Source of the DNA: Hallella bergensis DSM 17361
Lineage (GTDB): Bacteria; Bacteroidota; Bacteroidia; Bacteroidales; Bacteroidaceae
Reading direction: 5' to 3'
DNA length: 64,000 bases
NCBI RefSeq assembly: GCF_000160535.1
Contig: NZ_GG704781.1
Coordinates: 330,892-394,891, forward strand
Positions 26,398-36,156 of this stretch are shown here, one piece after another. The translations under genes were made by a program, and so were the position numbers. Under the pieces are notes generated by a model. That model ran no database searches. It was given only the letters and a program-made list of their open reading frames with translations, and had not been told where the DNA came from. Position 1 is the first letter of the stretch. Each line of letters opens with the position of its first letter.

Positions 26398-28932
26398 ATG
26401 AAGACAATCCGTTTGTTATTGCCAGCAGTAGCATTATCCCTATCTTTTCAAGTCCATGCACAACAACCGTCCTATCAGATTATAGGCAATGATACCACTT
26501 GCCAGATATTTCTTTATTCTCCTGGCGAAAAGAGTGGGCTGCACGTTGCCTATCTCACCGATGACAGCAAATGGCACAATGCCGGCCAACTCTGTGGATC
26601 AGATTATGCCCAATGGGGAGCTGAAAAGAAAATGTATAACCCATACGTCTTGCATGCCAACGATGGTACCTGGCGCTTAGTGTTTGGTGTGAATGATTAT
26701 TCCCCATGCTTTGCAGCTGCATACAGTGAGGATTTGGTGACATGGAGACCTCAAGACTATCCTCGTGTATCTCAAAAAGGAGTATTCGAGCCTGTTATGT
26801 TCCAGATGGACGATGGCACTTTCGATATTTATTATAAGGCAAAGGATAGTAGCCGACGCTATGTTCAAGCAAGCAGTGATTTCAGAAAATTCACTGAAAC
26901 CCCCGGTGTTAGTACGATCGATAATGTGGCTTGGCTGAGGGATACGGCTTCTGTCGATGGCAAAACATACGCAGGAAACTTATTTGATGTACCCAAGGTT
27001 CATTTGGATTATATCAAACAATACTTTCAAGCCTTGGCACACGATGCTGAACTCAGTCGTGAAACAATGCGAGACGATGCCAAACGGTTTGCTTCCATTG
27101 GTAATAATGTGACAGCCAAGCTCACGGTGAATACAACGAAAACAAAGACTATTAGCGACAAGTTAATGGGTGTTTTTTTTGAAGACATCAGTTATGCTGC
27201 CGATGGTGGCCTTTACGCCGAATTGTTACAAAACCGTGATTTTGAATATTCTAAGGACGACCGACGAGAATGGAATGCCACTACGGCATGGCAATCAAAC
27301 CAGCCGATTGTTATCAAAACAGACGCACCTTTGAGCAAAAATAACCCCAACTATGCAGTACAGGCCTCTCGAGACACCTTATACAATATAGGATGGGATG
27401 GCATTGTGGCAGCACCTGGCCGGGAGTTTGACTTCTCTGTATATCTCCGCAATGAGAATGCAGGAAAGAACCAGGTTTTGGTGGCGTTGGTTGGCAGCCA
27501 AGGGATAATAGCTAAGGCGAAAATCAAAACCGAGGGGCAGGGCTGGAATCGCTATTCGGCCAGGCTCTCTGTCAACAAGAAAGCCCTTCAAGAAAATGTG
27601 CGTTTGGCTCTTGTCCCCTTAAAGTCGGGCAGCGTTGATGTAGATATGGTCAGCTTGTTCCCCGAGGAAACGTTTAAGGGTCATGGTCTCCGCAAGGACA
27701 TTGCCCAGGCTATAGCCGACCTGCACCCGAAATTCGTTCGCTTTCCCGGTGGTTGCATGACTCATGGCCAGGGACTGTCTAACATTTACCATTGGAACGA
27801 AACCATAGGACCGTGGCAAAATCGTAAGCCTGCGAAGAATATTTGGGGCTATCATCAAACACGTGGCTTAGGCTTCTTTGAATATTTCCAGTTCTGCGAG
27901 GATATTGGAGCAGAACCGTTACCTGTACTTGCGGCTGGCGTTCCCTGTCAAAACTCTCATCCTGATCAAGACGGCTATGGAGGACAACAGGGTGGTATTC
28001 CGATGAAAGATATGCCCGCCTATTGTCAGGAGATGCTTAATCTGATAGAATGGGCCAATGGCGATCCTACTACATCAAAATGGGCACGTATGCGTGCAGA
28101 GGCCGGACATCCGGCACCGTTCAACCTGAAATACATAGGTATTGGCAATGAGGATATCATTTCCACGGCGTTCCAAGAACGTTGTGAGATGATCTGCAGA
28201 ACGATTAAACAGAAATATCCCGATATTATTATTTGTGGTACGGTGGGGCCATTTCATGAGCCTTCCGCCGACTATATTGAGGGATGGAAATTTGCTAAAG
28301 CCCACAAAGACATCATTGACATGGTAGATGAGCACTATTATGAGTCCACCGGATGGTATATGCACCATCAGGACTATTACGACAACTACGATCGCAGTGC
28401 TCCAAAGGTCTATCTTGGTGAATGGGCATCGCGTTCCACCACGCACGAGAGTGCACTCGTCGAGGCCATGCACCTCTGTGGTTTAGAACGAAACGGCGAC
28501 GTTGTTGTGATGTCGAGCTATGCCCCGCTGCTCTGTCGCGAAGGGCATGCCAACTGGAATCCTAACCTGATATATTTTAATGGGGACACCCTGGCGAATC
28601 TTACCCCGAGTTACCACGTTCAGCGTTTATGGGGAACTTATCATGGGAATCTCTATGTTGATTCATCTGTTGACATTCAGGACAATCTCAGATATCGAGT
28701 GGCTGCCAGTGTCGTTCAAGACACCAAGAAGGGTAGAACCTATCTGAAACTTGTGAATGCATTGCCTTCCCAGCTCACTTTGAATGTTGAAGGGCTCAAT
28801 ATTCCTTCTGGAACGAGTTACGAGGGCTTTTCTGCAAAAACAGGAGACCACAAGGTAAATATCGAAAAGAGCAAAACAGACGGGTCTGGCATCATACTTC
28901 CTCCCTACACTGTAAGGATATTTGAACTATAG
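26398..28932 (+). CDS. Secreted GH51 alpha-L-arabinofuranosidase with N-terminal beta-propeller-like domain
   Basis: The protein has 844 residues from the ATG at 26398, whose first 22 residues form a signal peptide (MKTIRLLLPAVALSLSFQVHA). Residues about 25-170 resemble the blades of a five-bladed GH43/GH32-type propeller. The rest matches GH51 arabinofuranosidases: an N-terminal carbohydrate-binding-like jelly roll region, a catalytic barrel with acid/base Glu585 (GIGNED) and nucleophile Glu675 (YLGEWAS), and a C-terminal beta domain. It should release arabinose from plant arabinan or arabinoxylan in the periplasm or at the surface. No SusC/D genes are adjacent. Confidence 0.9.
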   Translation: MKTIRLLLPAVALSLSFQVHAQQPSYQIIGNDTTCQIFLYSPGEKSGLHVAYLTDDSKWHNAGQLCGSDYAQWGAEKKMYNPYVLHANDGTWRLVFGVNDYSPCFAAAYSEDLVTWRPQDYPRVSQKGVFEPVMFQMDDGTFDIYYKAKDSSRRYVQASSDFRKFTETPGVSTIDNVAWLRDTASVDGKTYAGNLFDVPKVHLDYIKQYFQALAHDAELSRETMRDDAKRFASIGNNVTAKLTVNTTKTKTISDKLMGVFFEDISYAADGGLYAELLQNRDFEYSKDDRREWNATTAWQSNQPIVIKTDAPLSKNNPNYAVQASRDTLYNIGWDGIVAAPGREFDFSVYLRNENAGKNQVLVALVGSQGIIAKAKIKTEGQGWNRYSARLSVNKKALQENVRLALVPLKSGSVDVDMVSLFPEETFKGHGLRKDIAQAIADLHPKFVRFPGGCMTHGQGLSNIYHWNETIGPWQNRKPAKNIWGYHQTRGLGFFEYFQFCEDIGAEPLPVLAAGVPCQNSHPDQDGYGGQQGGIPMKDMPAYCQEMLNLIEWANGDPTTSKWARMRAEAGHPAPFNLKYIGIGNEDIISTAFQERCEMICRTIKQKYPDIIICGTVGPFHEPSADYIEGWKFAKAHKDIIDMVDEHYYESTGWYMHHQDYYDNYDRSAPKVYLGEWASRSTTHESALVEAMHLCGLERNGDVVVMSSYAPLLCREGHANWNPNLIYFNGDTLANLTPSYHVQRLWGTYHGNLYVDSSVDIQDNLRYRVAASVVQDTKKGRTYLKLVNALPSQLTLNVEGLNIPSGTSYEGFSAKTGDHKVNIEKSKTDGSGIILPPYTVRIFEL

Positions 28933-29189
28933 AAGAGGTTAATATTTTTGTTCATTATAACCGGTTTCATCACAATAAGACCGTGTATAATGGTCTGCAA
29001 AACACTGGTCATATTTGATAAATGATATTGACACTGGCTGCTCGTATGAAGCAATGGATTGTTCTATATCAATAAGATTGTGAAAATATAAAAATTTAAG
29101 AAAATTCTTTTGGAGAACTGAGTTTTTTTTCTTTAATTTGCATCATGTTAAATAGGATATAAAGACAATATAATTTAATAACAGAGAGT

Positions 29190-30305
29190 ATGAAAAAATT
29201 ATTTACTTTAATGGCAGCAGGAATGTTTGCTGCCACGATGACAGCTCAGACTGTTACAGAGAGCAAAACATTTGACAATGTATACATTGGTATAAATGGT
29301 GGCGTGGCTACCAAAACCACAGGCCATGCATGGATGAAGGATCTCAATCCTAATGCGGGCCTTCGTATCGGCCGCAACTTTACTCCGGTGTTCGGACTTG
29401 CTGTAGAAAGCAATGCATATTTTTCCAATAAGCCTTGGAAATCTGTAGGAACCGCAGTTCGTGCAGTCAACACAAGTTTGCTGGGTACTGTTAACCTGAG
29501 CAACTGGTTCGGTGGTTACGAGGGTGAGCCTCGTCCTCTTGAGGTTAGTGCAATTTATGGCCTTGGCTGGGGACATGTTTTCGGCAATAGCGACAAATAT
29601 GTTGGTGCCGACTTCAAGCATGCCGATCAGGGAGCTAAGATGGCAGCAGGTCAGAATATTGTTAAATCAAATAGCTTGACCTCGAAGGCTGGACTTAACT
29701 TTGCTTTCAATCTTGGAGACGCCAAGGCTTGGCAGTTCTATGTTGAGCCCGCTGTGATCTGGGGTCTGAATGGTTTTGGCTACGAAGGCGTAGAGTATAA
29801 CATCAACAAATCTTTCGTTCAGTTGAACGCCGGATTTGTATACAAGTTTAAGAATTCGAATGGCAGCCATAACTTCACCATTGCCCAGTTGCGCGACCAG
29901 CACGAAATTGATGCACTGAACTCTACAATCAATGATCTCCGCAATCAGTTGGCTCAGAAGCCCAAGGAGGTTGTTAAGGAAGTTGTTAAGGAAGTTCCTG
30001 CCGCTGCTCCCAAGCAGGTTGTTAAGGTTGAGAACCTTGTGTTCGTAACATTTGCTCAGGGCAAGTCCGTATTGACCAGAGCTGCTAAAAATGCTCTTGA
30101 CAACATCAAGTCAGGCTCACACGTACAGGTTGTTGGAACAGCTTCACCTGAAGGTTCTAAGGAAATTAACGACAGACTGTCTCAGTCTCGTGCAGACGTT
30201 GTTGCCAACTACTTGAAGAACAGAGGCGTCGTGATCGAAGAAGCTACCGGTAAGGGTGTACAGGGTGCAACCTCTAACCGATTGGCAGTTGTTTACGTTC
30301 AGTAA
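29190..30305 (+). CDS. OmpA-family outer membrane protein
   Basis: The 371-residue protein has a signal peptide (about 1-19), an N-terminal beta-barrel domain (about 22-222, with VYIGINGGVATKTTG at the start), a short coiled coil and a lysine/valine linker (KEVVKEVVKEVPAAAP), and a C-terminal OmpA-like peptidoglycan-binding domain (about 282-371: LVFVTFAQGKSVLTRAAKNALDNI). The strongly conserved OmpA motif is present in a divergent form (NDRLSQSRADVVANYL). Such proteins tie the outer membrane to the cell wall and are very abundant in Bacteroidales. Confidence 0.93.
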   Translation: MKKLFTLMAAGMFAATMTAQTVTESKTFDNVYIGINGGVATKTTGHAWMKDLNPNAGLRIGRNFTPVFGLAVESNAYFSNKPWKSVGTAVRAVNTSLLGTVNLSNWFGGYEGEPRPLEVSAIYGLGWGHVFGNSDKYVGADFKHADQGAKMAAGQNIVKSNSLTSKAGLNFAFNLGDAKAWQFYVEPAVIWGLNGFGYEGVEYNINKSFVQLNAGFVYKFKNSNGSHNFTIAQLRDQHEIDALNSTINDLRNQLAQKPKEVVKEVVKEVPAAAPKQVVKVENLVFVTFAQGKSVLTRAAKNALDNIKSGSHVQVVGTASPEGSKEINDRLSQSRADVVANYLKNRGVVIEEATGKGVQGATSNRLAVVYVQ

Positions 30306-30399
30306 TCAATAACACGACATTCAAAGAGTCAAAGAGATTTTATAATCCTTGACCAAACAGGCTCAGCTTGCTATTTTAACTAATAGCAATGATTATAAG

Positions 30400-30434
30400 A
30401 AAATCCCGCAACCATTAGGGCTGCGGGATTTTTA
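30400..30434 (+). terminator. Terminator of the OmpA-family gene
   Basis: AAAATCCCGCA (30400-30410) pairs with TGCGGGATTTTT (30422-30433). Confidence 0.9.
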
Positions 30435-30559
30435 TTAGATATAAAATTTGACAACAGCGCACATATGCTTGTCAAATTTGAAAATAACAAAGCGTTTGCT
30501 CAGAATAATGAAAGAACGAGCTGGTTTTGTAATCTATTGATAACCAAAAGATTATTAGT

Positions 30560-30830
30560 TACATATACTTGTCTTGTTTTGTTTGTAATCTGATCAACCT
30601 GCGATTAAGGCTTATTGGTAGCACGATTAAGGCTTAGTGACGATTCGATTGTGGCTTCGCGATTGTGCGAATGCACTGTTGCCGCATCATGAATCGATAC
30701 TAATCGCAACGGTATGGGAGATGAAACGGGTTTTATTTCCGATTTTTATTTCAGAAACATGGCGCAATTGAGTCTGGAGCATGATTAATCCACAACAGTC
30801 TTTTGGTGAACTTTTCTTGACACAACATAT
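30560..30830. repeat. Dispersed intergenic element, locus C
   Basis: GCGATTAAGGCTTA (30601-30614) and ACGATTAAGGCTTA (30623-30636) occur 22 bases apart, followed by two weaker copies (ACGATTCGATTGTGGCTTC and GCGATTGTGCG). About 165 bases further is TTTTGGTGAACTTTTCTTGACA (30801-30820), shared with the loci at 15.4 and 58.8 kb. The surrounding 770-base gap holds no gene. Confidence 0.55.
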
Positions 30831-31026
30831 ACCTCTCAGATTACCATTTCTGCATGGTTTTGCAACCCATCTTGCTGGTTATACCTATTTTAATTCATTT
30901 TGACAAGTTCCAATTTGTCGGATGCATATGAGAGTTATTATGCGACCCTTGACTAATAAACTAAAAGAAATGTTGGCATTTTGCTTACATTTTGCACTGA
31001 AAAAAGAAATTATATACTCCGTTTCG

Positions 31027-31056
31027 TTGCGATTATAAATAAAAACTGTACCTTTG
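31027..31056 (+). promoter_or_regulatory. Promoter of the ilvD operon
   Basis: TTG at 31027-31029 and TACCTTTG at 31049-31056 have 19-base spacing, as in Bacteroidetes promoters. ilvD starts 24 bases later. No leader peptide or attenuator is visible. Confidence 0.6.
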
Positions 31057-31079
31057 CATAAAGATAATATAGTTTTGTT

Positions 31080-32882
31080 ATGAAACACAAGTTGAGAAGT
31101 GCAGTTTGCACGGAGGGTCGGCGTATGGCCGGGGCTCGTTCGCTTTGGGTAGCAGCAGGCATGAAACATGAGCAATTCGGCAAGCCGATTATTGCTATTG
31201 TCAATTCGTTTACACAATTTGTGCCGGGGCATACCCATTTGCACGAGATTGGCCAAATAGTAAAGCAGGAGATAGAGAAGGCAGGATGCTACGCAGCTGA
31301 ATTCAACACAATCGCTATTGATGATGGTATTGCTATGGGGCATGACGGCATGCTTTATTCGTTGCCTTCACGCGATATTATTGCTGACTCTGTGGAATAT
31401 ATGGTCAATGCCCATAAGGCAGATGCCATGATCTGTATATCCAACTGTGATAAAGTAACGCCCGGCATGCTCATGGCTGCGATGCGCCTAAACATTCCAA
31501 CGGTGTTTTGTTCAGGTGGCCCGATGGAGGCCGGACGTTGGCGTGGCGAAAATGCTGACTTGATCACAGCTATGGTCAAGGGTGCTGACTCAGAGGTCAG
31601 CGATGAGGAGCTGAAAAAAATAGAGGAATCGGCCTGTCCGGGATGTGGAAGCTGTTCGGGCATGTTCACGGCCAATTCCATGAACTCCTTGACCGAAGCC
31701 ATTGGCTTGTCGCTGCCCGGCAATGGAACAATTCTTGCTACACATGCCAACCGTATAGAACTGTTCAGGCAAGCTGCCCGACAGATCGTCAAAAATGCGA
31801 TGGCTTATTATGAGGATGGAGACGACAGCGTCTTGCCGCGTCATATTGCCACGCGCGATGCCTTTATGAATGCCATGTCGCTTGACATTGCCATGGGAGG
31901 TAGCACCAACACCATTCTCCACTTGCTGGCAGTGGCTCGGGAGGGCGAAGTGGATTTCACGATGAAGGACATCGACCGACTGAGTCGAAGTGTACCCTGC
32001 CTATGTAAGTTAGCACCCAATACACAGAAATACTCGGTGCAGGAGTGCAATCGGGCCGGAGGCATTTTGGGTATTTTGGGTGAACTGAACAAGGGTGGAC
32101 TGATCGTCAACCATGTCAAACGTGTAGATGGTTTGACTGTGGGTGAGGCTATAGCTGAGTATGATATTACGAAGCCAAACATCTCGCCCGAAGCCGACCG
32201 GATTTACCATAGTGCCCCTGGTCACCGCTTCTCTACGAAGATGGGAAGCCAGAATGAGCAGTGGCCCTCTTTGGATACGGACAGGGAAAACGGATGTATT
32301 CGATCGCTGGAACACGCCTACACCAAGGACGGTGGTCTGGCCGTGTTGTTTGGCAATATAGCACAAGATGGATGTGTGGTCAAAGCGGCTGGAGTGAGCG
32401 AGAGCCTGTGGCATTTTTCAGGTCCTGCTGTAGTCTTCGACTCTCAAGAGGATGCCTGTGAGGGAATTCTTGGTGGGAAAGTGAAGAGTGGCGACTGCGT
32501 GGTTATTACCCACGAAGGTCCTAAAGGGGGACCAGGTATGCAGGAGATGCTTTATCCCACATCTTATATTAAGAGCCGCCACCTTGGCAAAGCGTGTGCA
32601 CTGATTACCGACGGACGTTTCTCCGGCGGAACCAGTGGGCTGAGTATTGGACATATCTCGCCAGAGGCAGCTTCGGGCGGAAATATCGGTAAGATCAAAG
32701 ATGGAGACATCATCGAGATAGACATTCCCAACCGGAGTATTCAGGTGAAGCTCAGCGAAGACGAACTTGCAAACAGAAGACAACAACCCTTAAAACGTAA
32801 TCGACTGGTAAGTAAAGCCTTGAGAGCTTATGCTCAGAGTGTTAGTTCAGCCGATAAGGGTGGGGTTAGAATTGTAGATTAA
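31080..32882 (+). CDS. ilvD: Dihydroxy-acid dehydratase
   Basis: IlvD dehydrates dihydroxy acids to the 2-keto acids that become valine, isoleucine and leucine, using an iron-sulfur cluster. The 600 residues contain the cluster-linked motifs [20 protein letters not shown] (about 116-135), [19 protein letters not shown] (about 187-205) and [20 protein letters not shown]. It is the first gene of a five-gene run with ilvB, ilvN, a thioesterase and ilvC. The cluster is oxygen-sensitive, as expected in an anaerobe. Confidence 0.97.
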   Translation: MKHKLRSAVCTEGRRMAGARSLWVAAGMKHEQFGKPIIAIVNSFTQFVPGHTHLHEIGQIVKQEIEKAGCYAAEFNTIAIDDGIAMGHDGMLYSLPSRDIIADSVEYMVNAHKADAMICISNCDKVTPGMLMAAMRLNIPTVFCSGGPMEAGRWRGENADLITAMVKGADSEVSDEELKKIEESACPGCGSCSGMFTANSMNSLTEAIGLSLPGNGTILATHANRIELFRQAARQIVKNAMAYYEDGDDSVLPRHIATRDAFMNAMSLDIAMGGSTNTILHLLAVAREGEVDFTMKDIDRLSRSVPCLCKLAPNTQKYSVQECNRAGGILGILGELNKGGLIVNHVKRVDGLTVGEAIAEYDITKPNISPEADRIYHSAPGHRFSTKMGSQNEQWPSLDTDRENGCIRSLEHAYTKDGGLAVLFGNIAQDGCVVKAAGVSESLWHFSGPAVVFDSQEDACEGILGGKVKSGDCVVITHEGPKGGPGMQEMLYPTSYIKSRHLGKACALITDGRFSGGTSGLSIGHISPEAASGGNIGKIKDGDIIEIDIPNRSIQVKLSEDELANRRQQPLKRNRLVSKALRAYAQSVSSADKGGVRIVD

Positions 32883-32914
32883 ATAGTCCTCCAAGAGATT
32901 AATTTGTTAGGATA

Positions 32915-34708
32915 ATGGATAGTAAGAAAAAAGAATACGCTACACAGAGCGACAACCGTCTACAGGAAACAGAGTCTCCGTGGGCGGGAATTCAGATCGG
33001 AGAGGAGTGCAGCGGTGCAGAGATATTGATGCGCGCCTTATACCAGGAGAATGTAAAAACGATATTTGGTTACCCTGGCGGAGCGATTATACCCGTTTTT
33101 GACAGGTTGTATACCTATACCCATAAGCGTGAGCCGTGGTTTCATCATGTGTTGGTGCGCCATGAGCAGGCTGCAGCCCATGCGGCAGAGGGCTATGCGC
33201 GCGTGAGTGGAGAAGTTGGGGTGGCTTTGGTGACGTCGGGTCCCGGTGCCACCAACACCTTGACTGGTGTGGCTGATGCAATGATGGACTCTATACCCAT
33301 TGTGGTGATTGCCGGACAAGTGGGCATCAACGACTTGGGGACCGATGCTTTTCAGGAAGTGGATCTTGTTGGAATGACCCAGCCCATCACCAAATGGAGT
33401 TATCAAATCAGACATGCGGAGGATGTAGCATGGGCAGTGAACCGTGCTTTTTATATAGCCCGGAGTGGTCGTCCCGGTCCTGTGGTGCTCGATTTTGCCA
33501 AGAATGCACAAGTGAGCAAAGCCAAGTGGATGCCGGGTAAGACAAACGCGGTGCGTTCTTATTTGCCCTATCCGAAGATCGACCGCGAGGCCGTGAGAGC
33601 AGCAGCCGAATTGATCAACAATGCCAGCAAACCCATGGCTCTTGTGGGACATGGAGTGGAGATTGCCGATGCGCAGAATGAATTGAAAGACTTTATAGAA
33701 AAGGCCAACATCCCAGCTGCACGTACATTGCTTGGATTGTCGGCGCTGCCAACAGATCATGCGCTGAATATGGGTATGCTGGGCATGCATGGCAACTATG
33801 CACCTAATGTGAAGCAACAGGAGGCCGACGTGATTATCGCAGTGGGCATGCGCTTTTCTGACCGTGACACCGGGCGGCTTAATGATTATGCCAAGCAGGC
33901 AAAGATTGTTCATTTGGATATTGATCCTGCAGAAATAAACAAGAATGTAAGGGCCGATGTAGCTGTGGTGGGCAACTGCAAAGAAAGTTTGCCGGCCATT
34001 ACGGCACTGCTGCAAAAAGCCGATCATGGCGAATGGATAGAGTCGTTTGCCCCGCTCTATGAAGAAGAGAAACGAGAAGTAATCGATGGCGCAACACGTC
34101 CTGAATCCGGACCCTTGTTGATGGGCGAGGTGGTGAGAGCCGTGACCAATGCCGTGGGTGCCGATGGCGTCTTAGTGAATGATGTGGGTTTGAATCAGAT
34201 GATTTCGAGCCGATATTTCAACTATACAAAAAAACGAAGTATCGTTACCAGCGGTGGTCTGGGAACCATGGGCTTTGGCCTTCCCGCAGCCATAGGAGCT
34301 GCTTTCGGGACTCTCGATCGCACGATATGCTGCTTTATGGGTGACGGAGGTTTCCAGATGTCTATTCAGGAGCTGGGCACCATCATGGAGCAACAGACTC
34401 CTGTCAAGATGATAGTGATGAACAATAATTATTTAGGCAATGTGCGTCAATGGCAGGACTTGATGTTTGATCACCGTCACTCCTTCACCCGAATGCTTAA
34501 TCCCAGATATGATGCGATTGCCGAGGGATACGGAATACCATACGATGTGGCGATTAACCGTGAGGATCTCAAGGACAAGATAGCAAAAATGCTGGCCACG
34601 GACGGTCCTTATATACTGGAATGTGCTGTGATGGAGGAGGAGAATGTGGTACCGATGATAACCCCGGGGAGTGCTGTGGACGAAATGAAGTTGCATTTGG
34701 ATATTTAA
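32915..34708 (+). CDS. ilvB: Acetolactate synthase large (catalytic) subunit
   Basis: IlvB joins two pyruvates, or pyruvate and 2-ketobutyrate, with thiamine diphosphate to start branched-chain amino acid synthesis. The 597 residues include the catalytic Glu region RHEQAAAHAAEGYAR (near 85-99), the FAD-contact region, and the C-terminal ThDP motif GDGGFQMSIQELGT...NN (near 474-505). The gene follows ilvD by 32 bases and is 3 bases from ilvN, so both subunits are made together. Confidence 0.96.
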   Translation: MDSKKKEYATQSDNRLQETESPWAGIQIGEECSGAEILMRALYQENVKTIFGYPGGAIIPVFDRLYTYTHKREPWFHHVLVRHEQAAAHAAEGYARVSGEVGVALVTSGPGATNTLTGVADAMMDSIPIVVIAGQVGINDLGTDAFQEVDLVGMTQPITKWSYQIRHAEDVAWAVNRAFYIARSGRPGPVVLDFAKNAQVSKAKWMPGKTNAVRSYLPYPKIDREAVRAAAELINNASKPMALVGHGVEIADAQNELKDFIEKANIPAARTLLGLSALPTDHALNMGMLGMHGNYAPNVKQQEADVIIAVGMRFSDRDTGRLNDYAKQAKIVHLDIDPAEINKNVRADVAVVGNCKESLPAITALLQKADHGEWIESFAPLYEEEKREVIDGATRPESGPLLMGEVVRAVTNAVGADGVLVNDVGLNQMISSRYFNYTKKRSIVTSGGLGTMGFGLPAAIGAAFGTLDRTICCFMGDGGFQMSIQELGTIMEQQTPVKMIVMNNNYLGNVRQWQDLMFDHRHSFTRMLNPRYDAIAEGYGIPYDVAINREDLKDKIAKMLATDGPYILECAVMEEENVVPMITPGSAVDEMKLHLDI

Positions 34709-34711
34709 GAA

Positions 34712-35251
34712 ATGGAGCAGAAGTTTTATACCTTATTAGTATATAGTGAGAATGTAGCTGGTGTGTTGAATCAGGTTACAGCTGTGTTTACACGTCGCCA
34801 GGTGAATATTGAAAGTCTGAATGTGTCGGCATCGAGCATAGAGGGTATACACAAATACACCATAACGTGTTGGAGTGTACCCGATGAGATTGTGAAAATC
34901 ACAAAGCAAATAGAGAAAAAGATAGATGTGATCAAGGCTAACTACTACACGGATGACGAGTTGTTTATCCATGAAGTTGCCCTGTATAAAATCTCCACGC
35001 TGGCACTTTTAGACAATCCGGAAATATCACGAACCATACGCAGGCACGATGCGCGTATGATGGAAGTCAACCCGACTTACTCCACTGTGTTGCTTGCTGG
35101 TCTGACAGAAGATATCGCCGACTTGTACGATCAGCTGAGTGCTTATAACTGTCTGTTGCAATATTCACGCTCGGGTCGTATCGCTGTAACCCGTAGTTTT
35201 GAGGAACCAATTACGGAATACCTCAATGGACAGGACGAGACAATGATATAA
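34712..35251 (+). CDS. ilvN: Acetolactate synthase small (regulatory) subunit
   Basis: The 179-residue protein has an N-terminal ACT domain (about 5-80, LLVYSENVAGVLNQVTAVFTRRQVNIESLNV) and a C-terminal ALS_ss_C domain, the usual layout of the valine-sensing subunit that activates the catalytic subunit and gives feedback inhibition. It starts 3 bases after ilvB and ends 5 bases before the thioesterase gene. Confidence 0.95.
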   Translation: MEQKFYTLLVYSENVAGVLNQVTAVFTRRQVNIESLNVSASSIEGIHKYTITCWSVPDEIVKITKQIEKKIDVIKANYYTDDELFIHEVALYKISTLALLDNPEISRTIRRHDARMMEVNPTYSTVLLAGLTEDIADLYDQLSAYNCLLQYSRSGRIAVTRSFEEPITEYLNGQDETMI

Positions 35252-35256
35252 ACGTA

Positions 35257-36042
35257 ATGACGAACGACAAGCAGAAGGACGAAAAGTTACCCAAGGTGGG
35301 GCGGTATGATTTTATTGCAGAACCGTTCCATTGCGATTTTCAAAATCGAATGTTCATGGGTCATTTGGGAAATGCAATGCTTAATGCGGCCGATTTCCAC
35401 AGCAACGAACGTGGTTATGGCATGCATTATCTCAATACCATTCAAAAAACATGGGTGTTGTCCAGACTGGCCGTGGAAATAACGGATATGCCTGAAGCCT
35501 ATGATGAATTTTCGATTGAAACCTGGGTAGATGGAACGATGAGGTCGTTTACAAGTCGAAACTTTGCGGTTGTCGCTCGGGACGGCAAAAAGGTTTACGG
35601 ATATGGGCGCAGCATTTGGGCGCTGATTGATACTCAAACTCGTCGCCCTGCGGATTTGCAAAGTATACACGATGGATTGATTTTAGAATATATCGAAACG
35701 GAAAAAGCGTGTCCTATTCATAATCCCGGACGTGTGAAGATAGATAAGGATGCAACGTTTGTGCGTAGCTGTGACACATATTATAATGATATAGATGTGA
35801 ATGGGCATGTCAATTCTGTCAAATACATAGAACATATACTCGATCTTTTCAATTTGGAATGGTATCGATCGAACTTTCTTAAAAGGATGGAAATATCCTA
35901 TGTGGCAGAAAGTCATCTGGGCGACAGACTCAATTTTTACAAGCAGAGCAATAATGATGGTGAATATTGCGTGAGCGTAACAAAAGGAGATCAAGAAGAG
36001 GTGGAAGTTGTAAGATGTTTGCTTTATTTTTCAAATAGTTGA
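35257..36042 (+). CDS. Acyl-ACP thioesterase
   Basis: The 261-residue protein has two hot-dog folds in the style of FatA/FatB acyl-ACP thioesterases. The first includes a conserved region near GRYDFIAEPFHCDFQNRMFM and ETWVDGTMRSFTSRNF; the second has DIDVNGHVNSVKYIEHIL, with Asn, His and a later Glu expected in catalysis. It would release fatty acids from acyl carrier protein. It lies within the ilv genes, 5 bases after ilvN, as seen in many Bacteroidales, which hints at a link to branched-chain fatty acid making. That link is an inference. Confidence 0.88.
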   Translation: MTNDKQKDEKLPKVGRYDFIAEPFHCDFQNRMFMGHLGNAMLNAADFHSNERGYGMHYLNTIQKTWVLSRLAVEITDMPEAYDEFSIETWVDGTMRSFTSRNFAVVARDGKKVYGYGRSIWALIDTQTRRPADLQSIHDGLILEYIETEKACPIHNPGRVKIDKDATFVRSCDTYYNDIDVNGHVNSVKYIEHILDLFNLEWYRSNFLKRMEISYVAESHLGDRLNFYKQSNNDGEYCVSVTKGDQEEVEVVRCLLYFSNS

Positions 36043-36073
36043 AATACTATTTGCTTATTTTCTATTATTTTGT

Positions 36074-36081
36074 TACCTTTG
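36074..36081 (+). promoter_or_regulatory. -7 promoter box for ilvC
   Basis: TACCTTTG lies 75 bases upstream of ilvC in the 114-base gap after the thioesterase gene, so ilvC can also be transcribed on its own. Confidence 0.55.
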
Positions 36082-36156
36082 TGGGCGAAAATTGAACAAA
36101 ACAGGATTTCCTTGAATTTTGGAAAAGATATTTAACGTTATTAAAACACATAGATT

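Noticed and set aside
30306..31079. Attenuator or leader peptide ahead of ilvD
   Set aside because: The promoter lies only 24 bases before ilvD, leaving no room for a leader peptide and attenuator.
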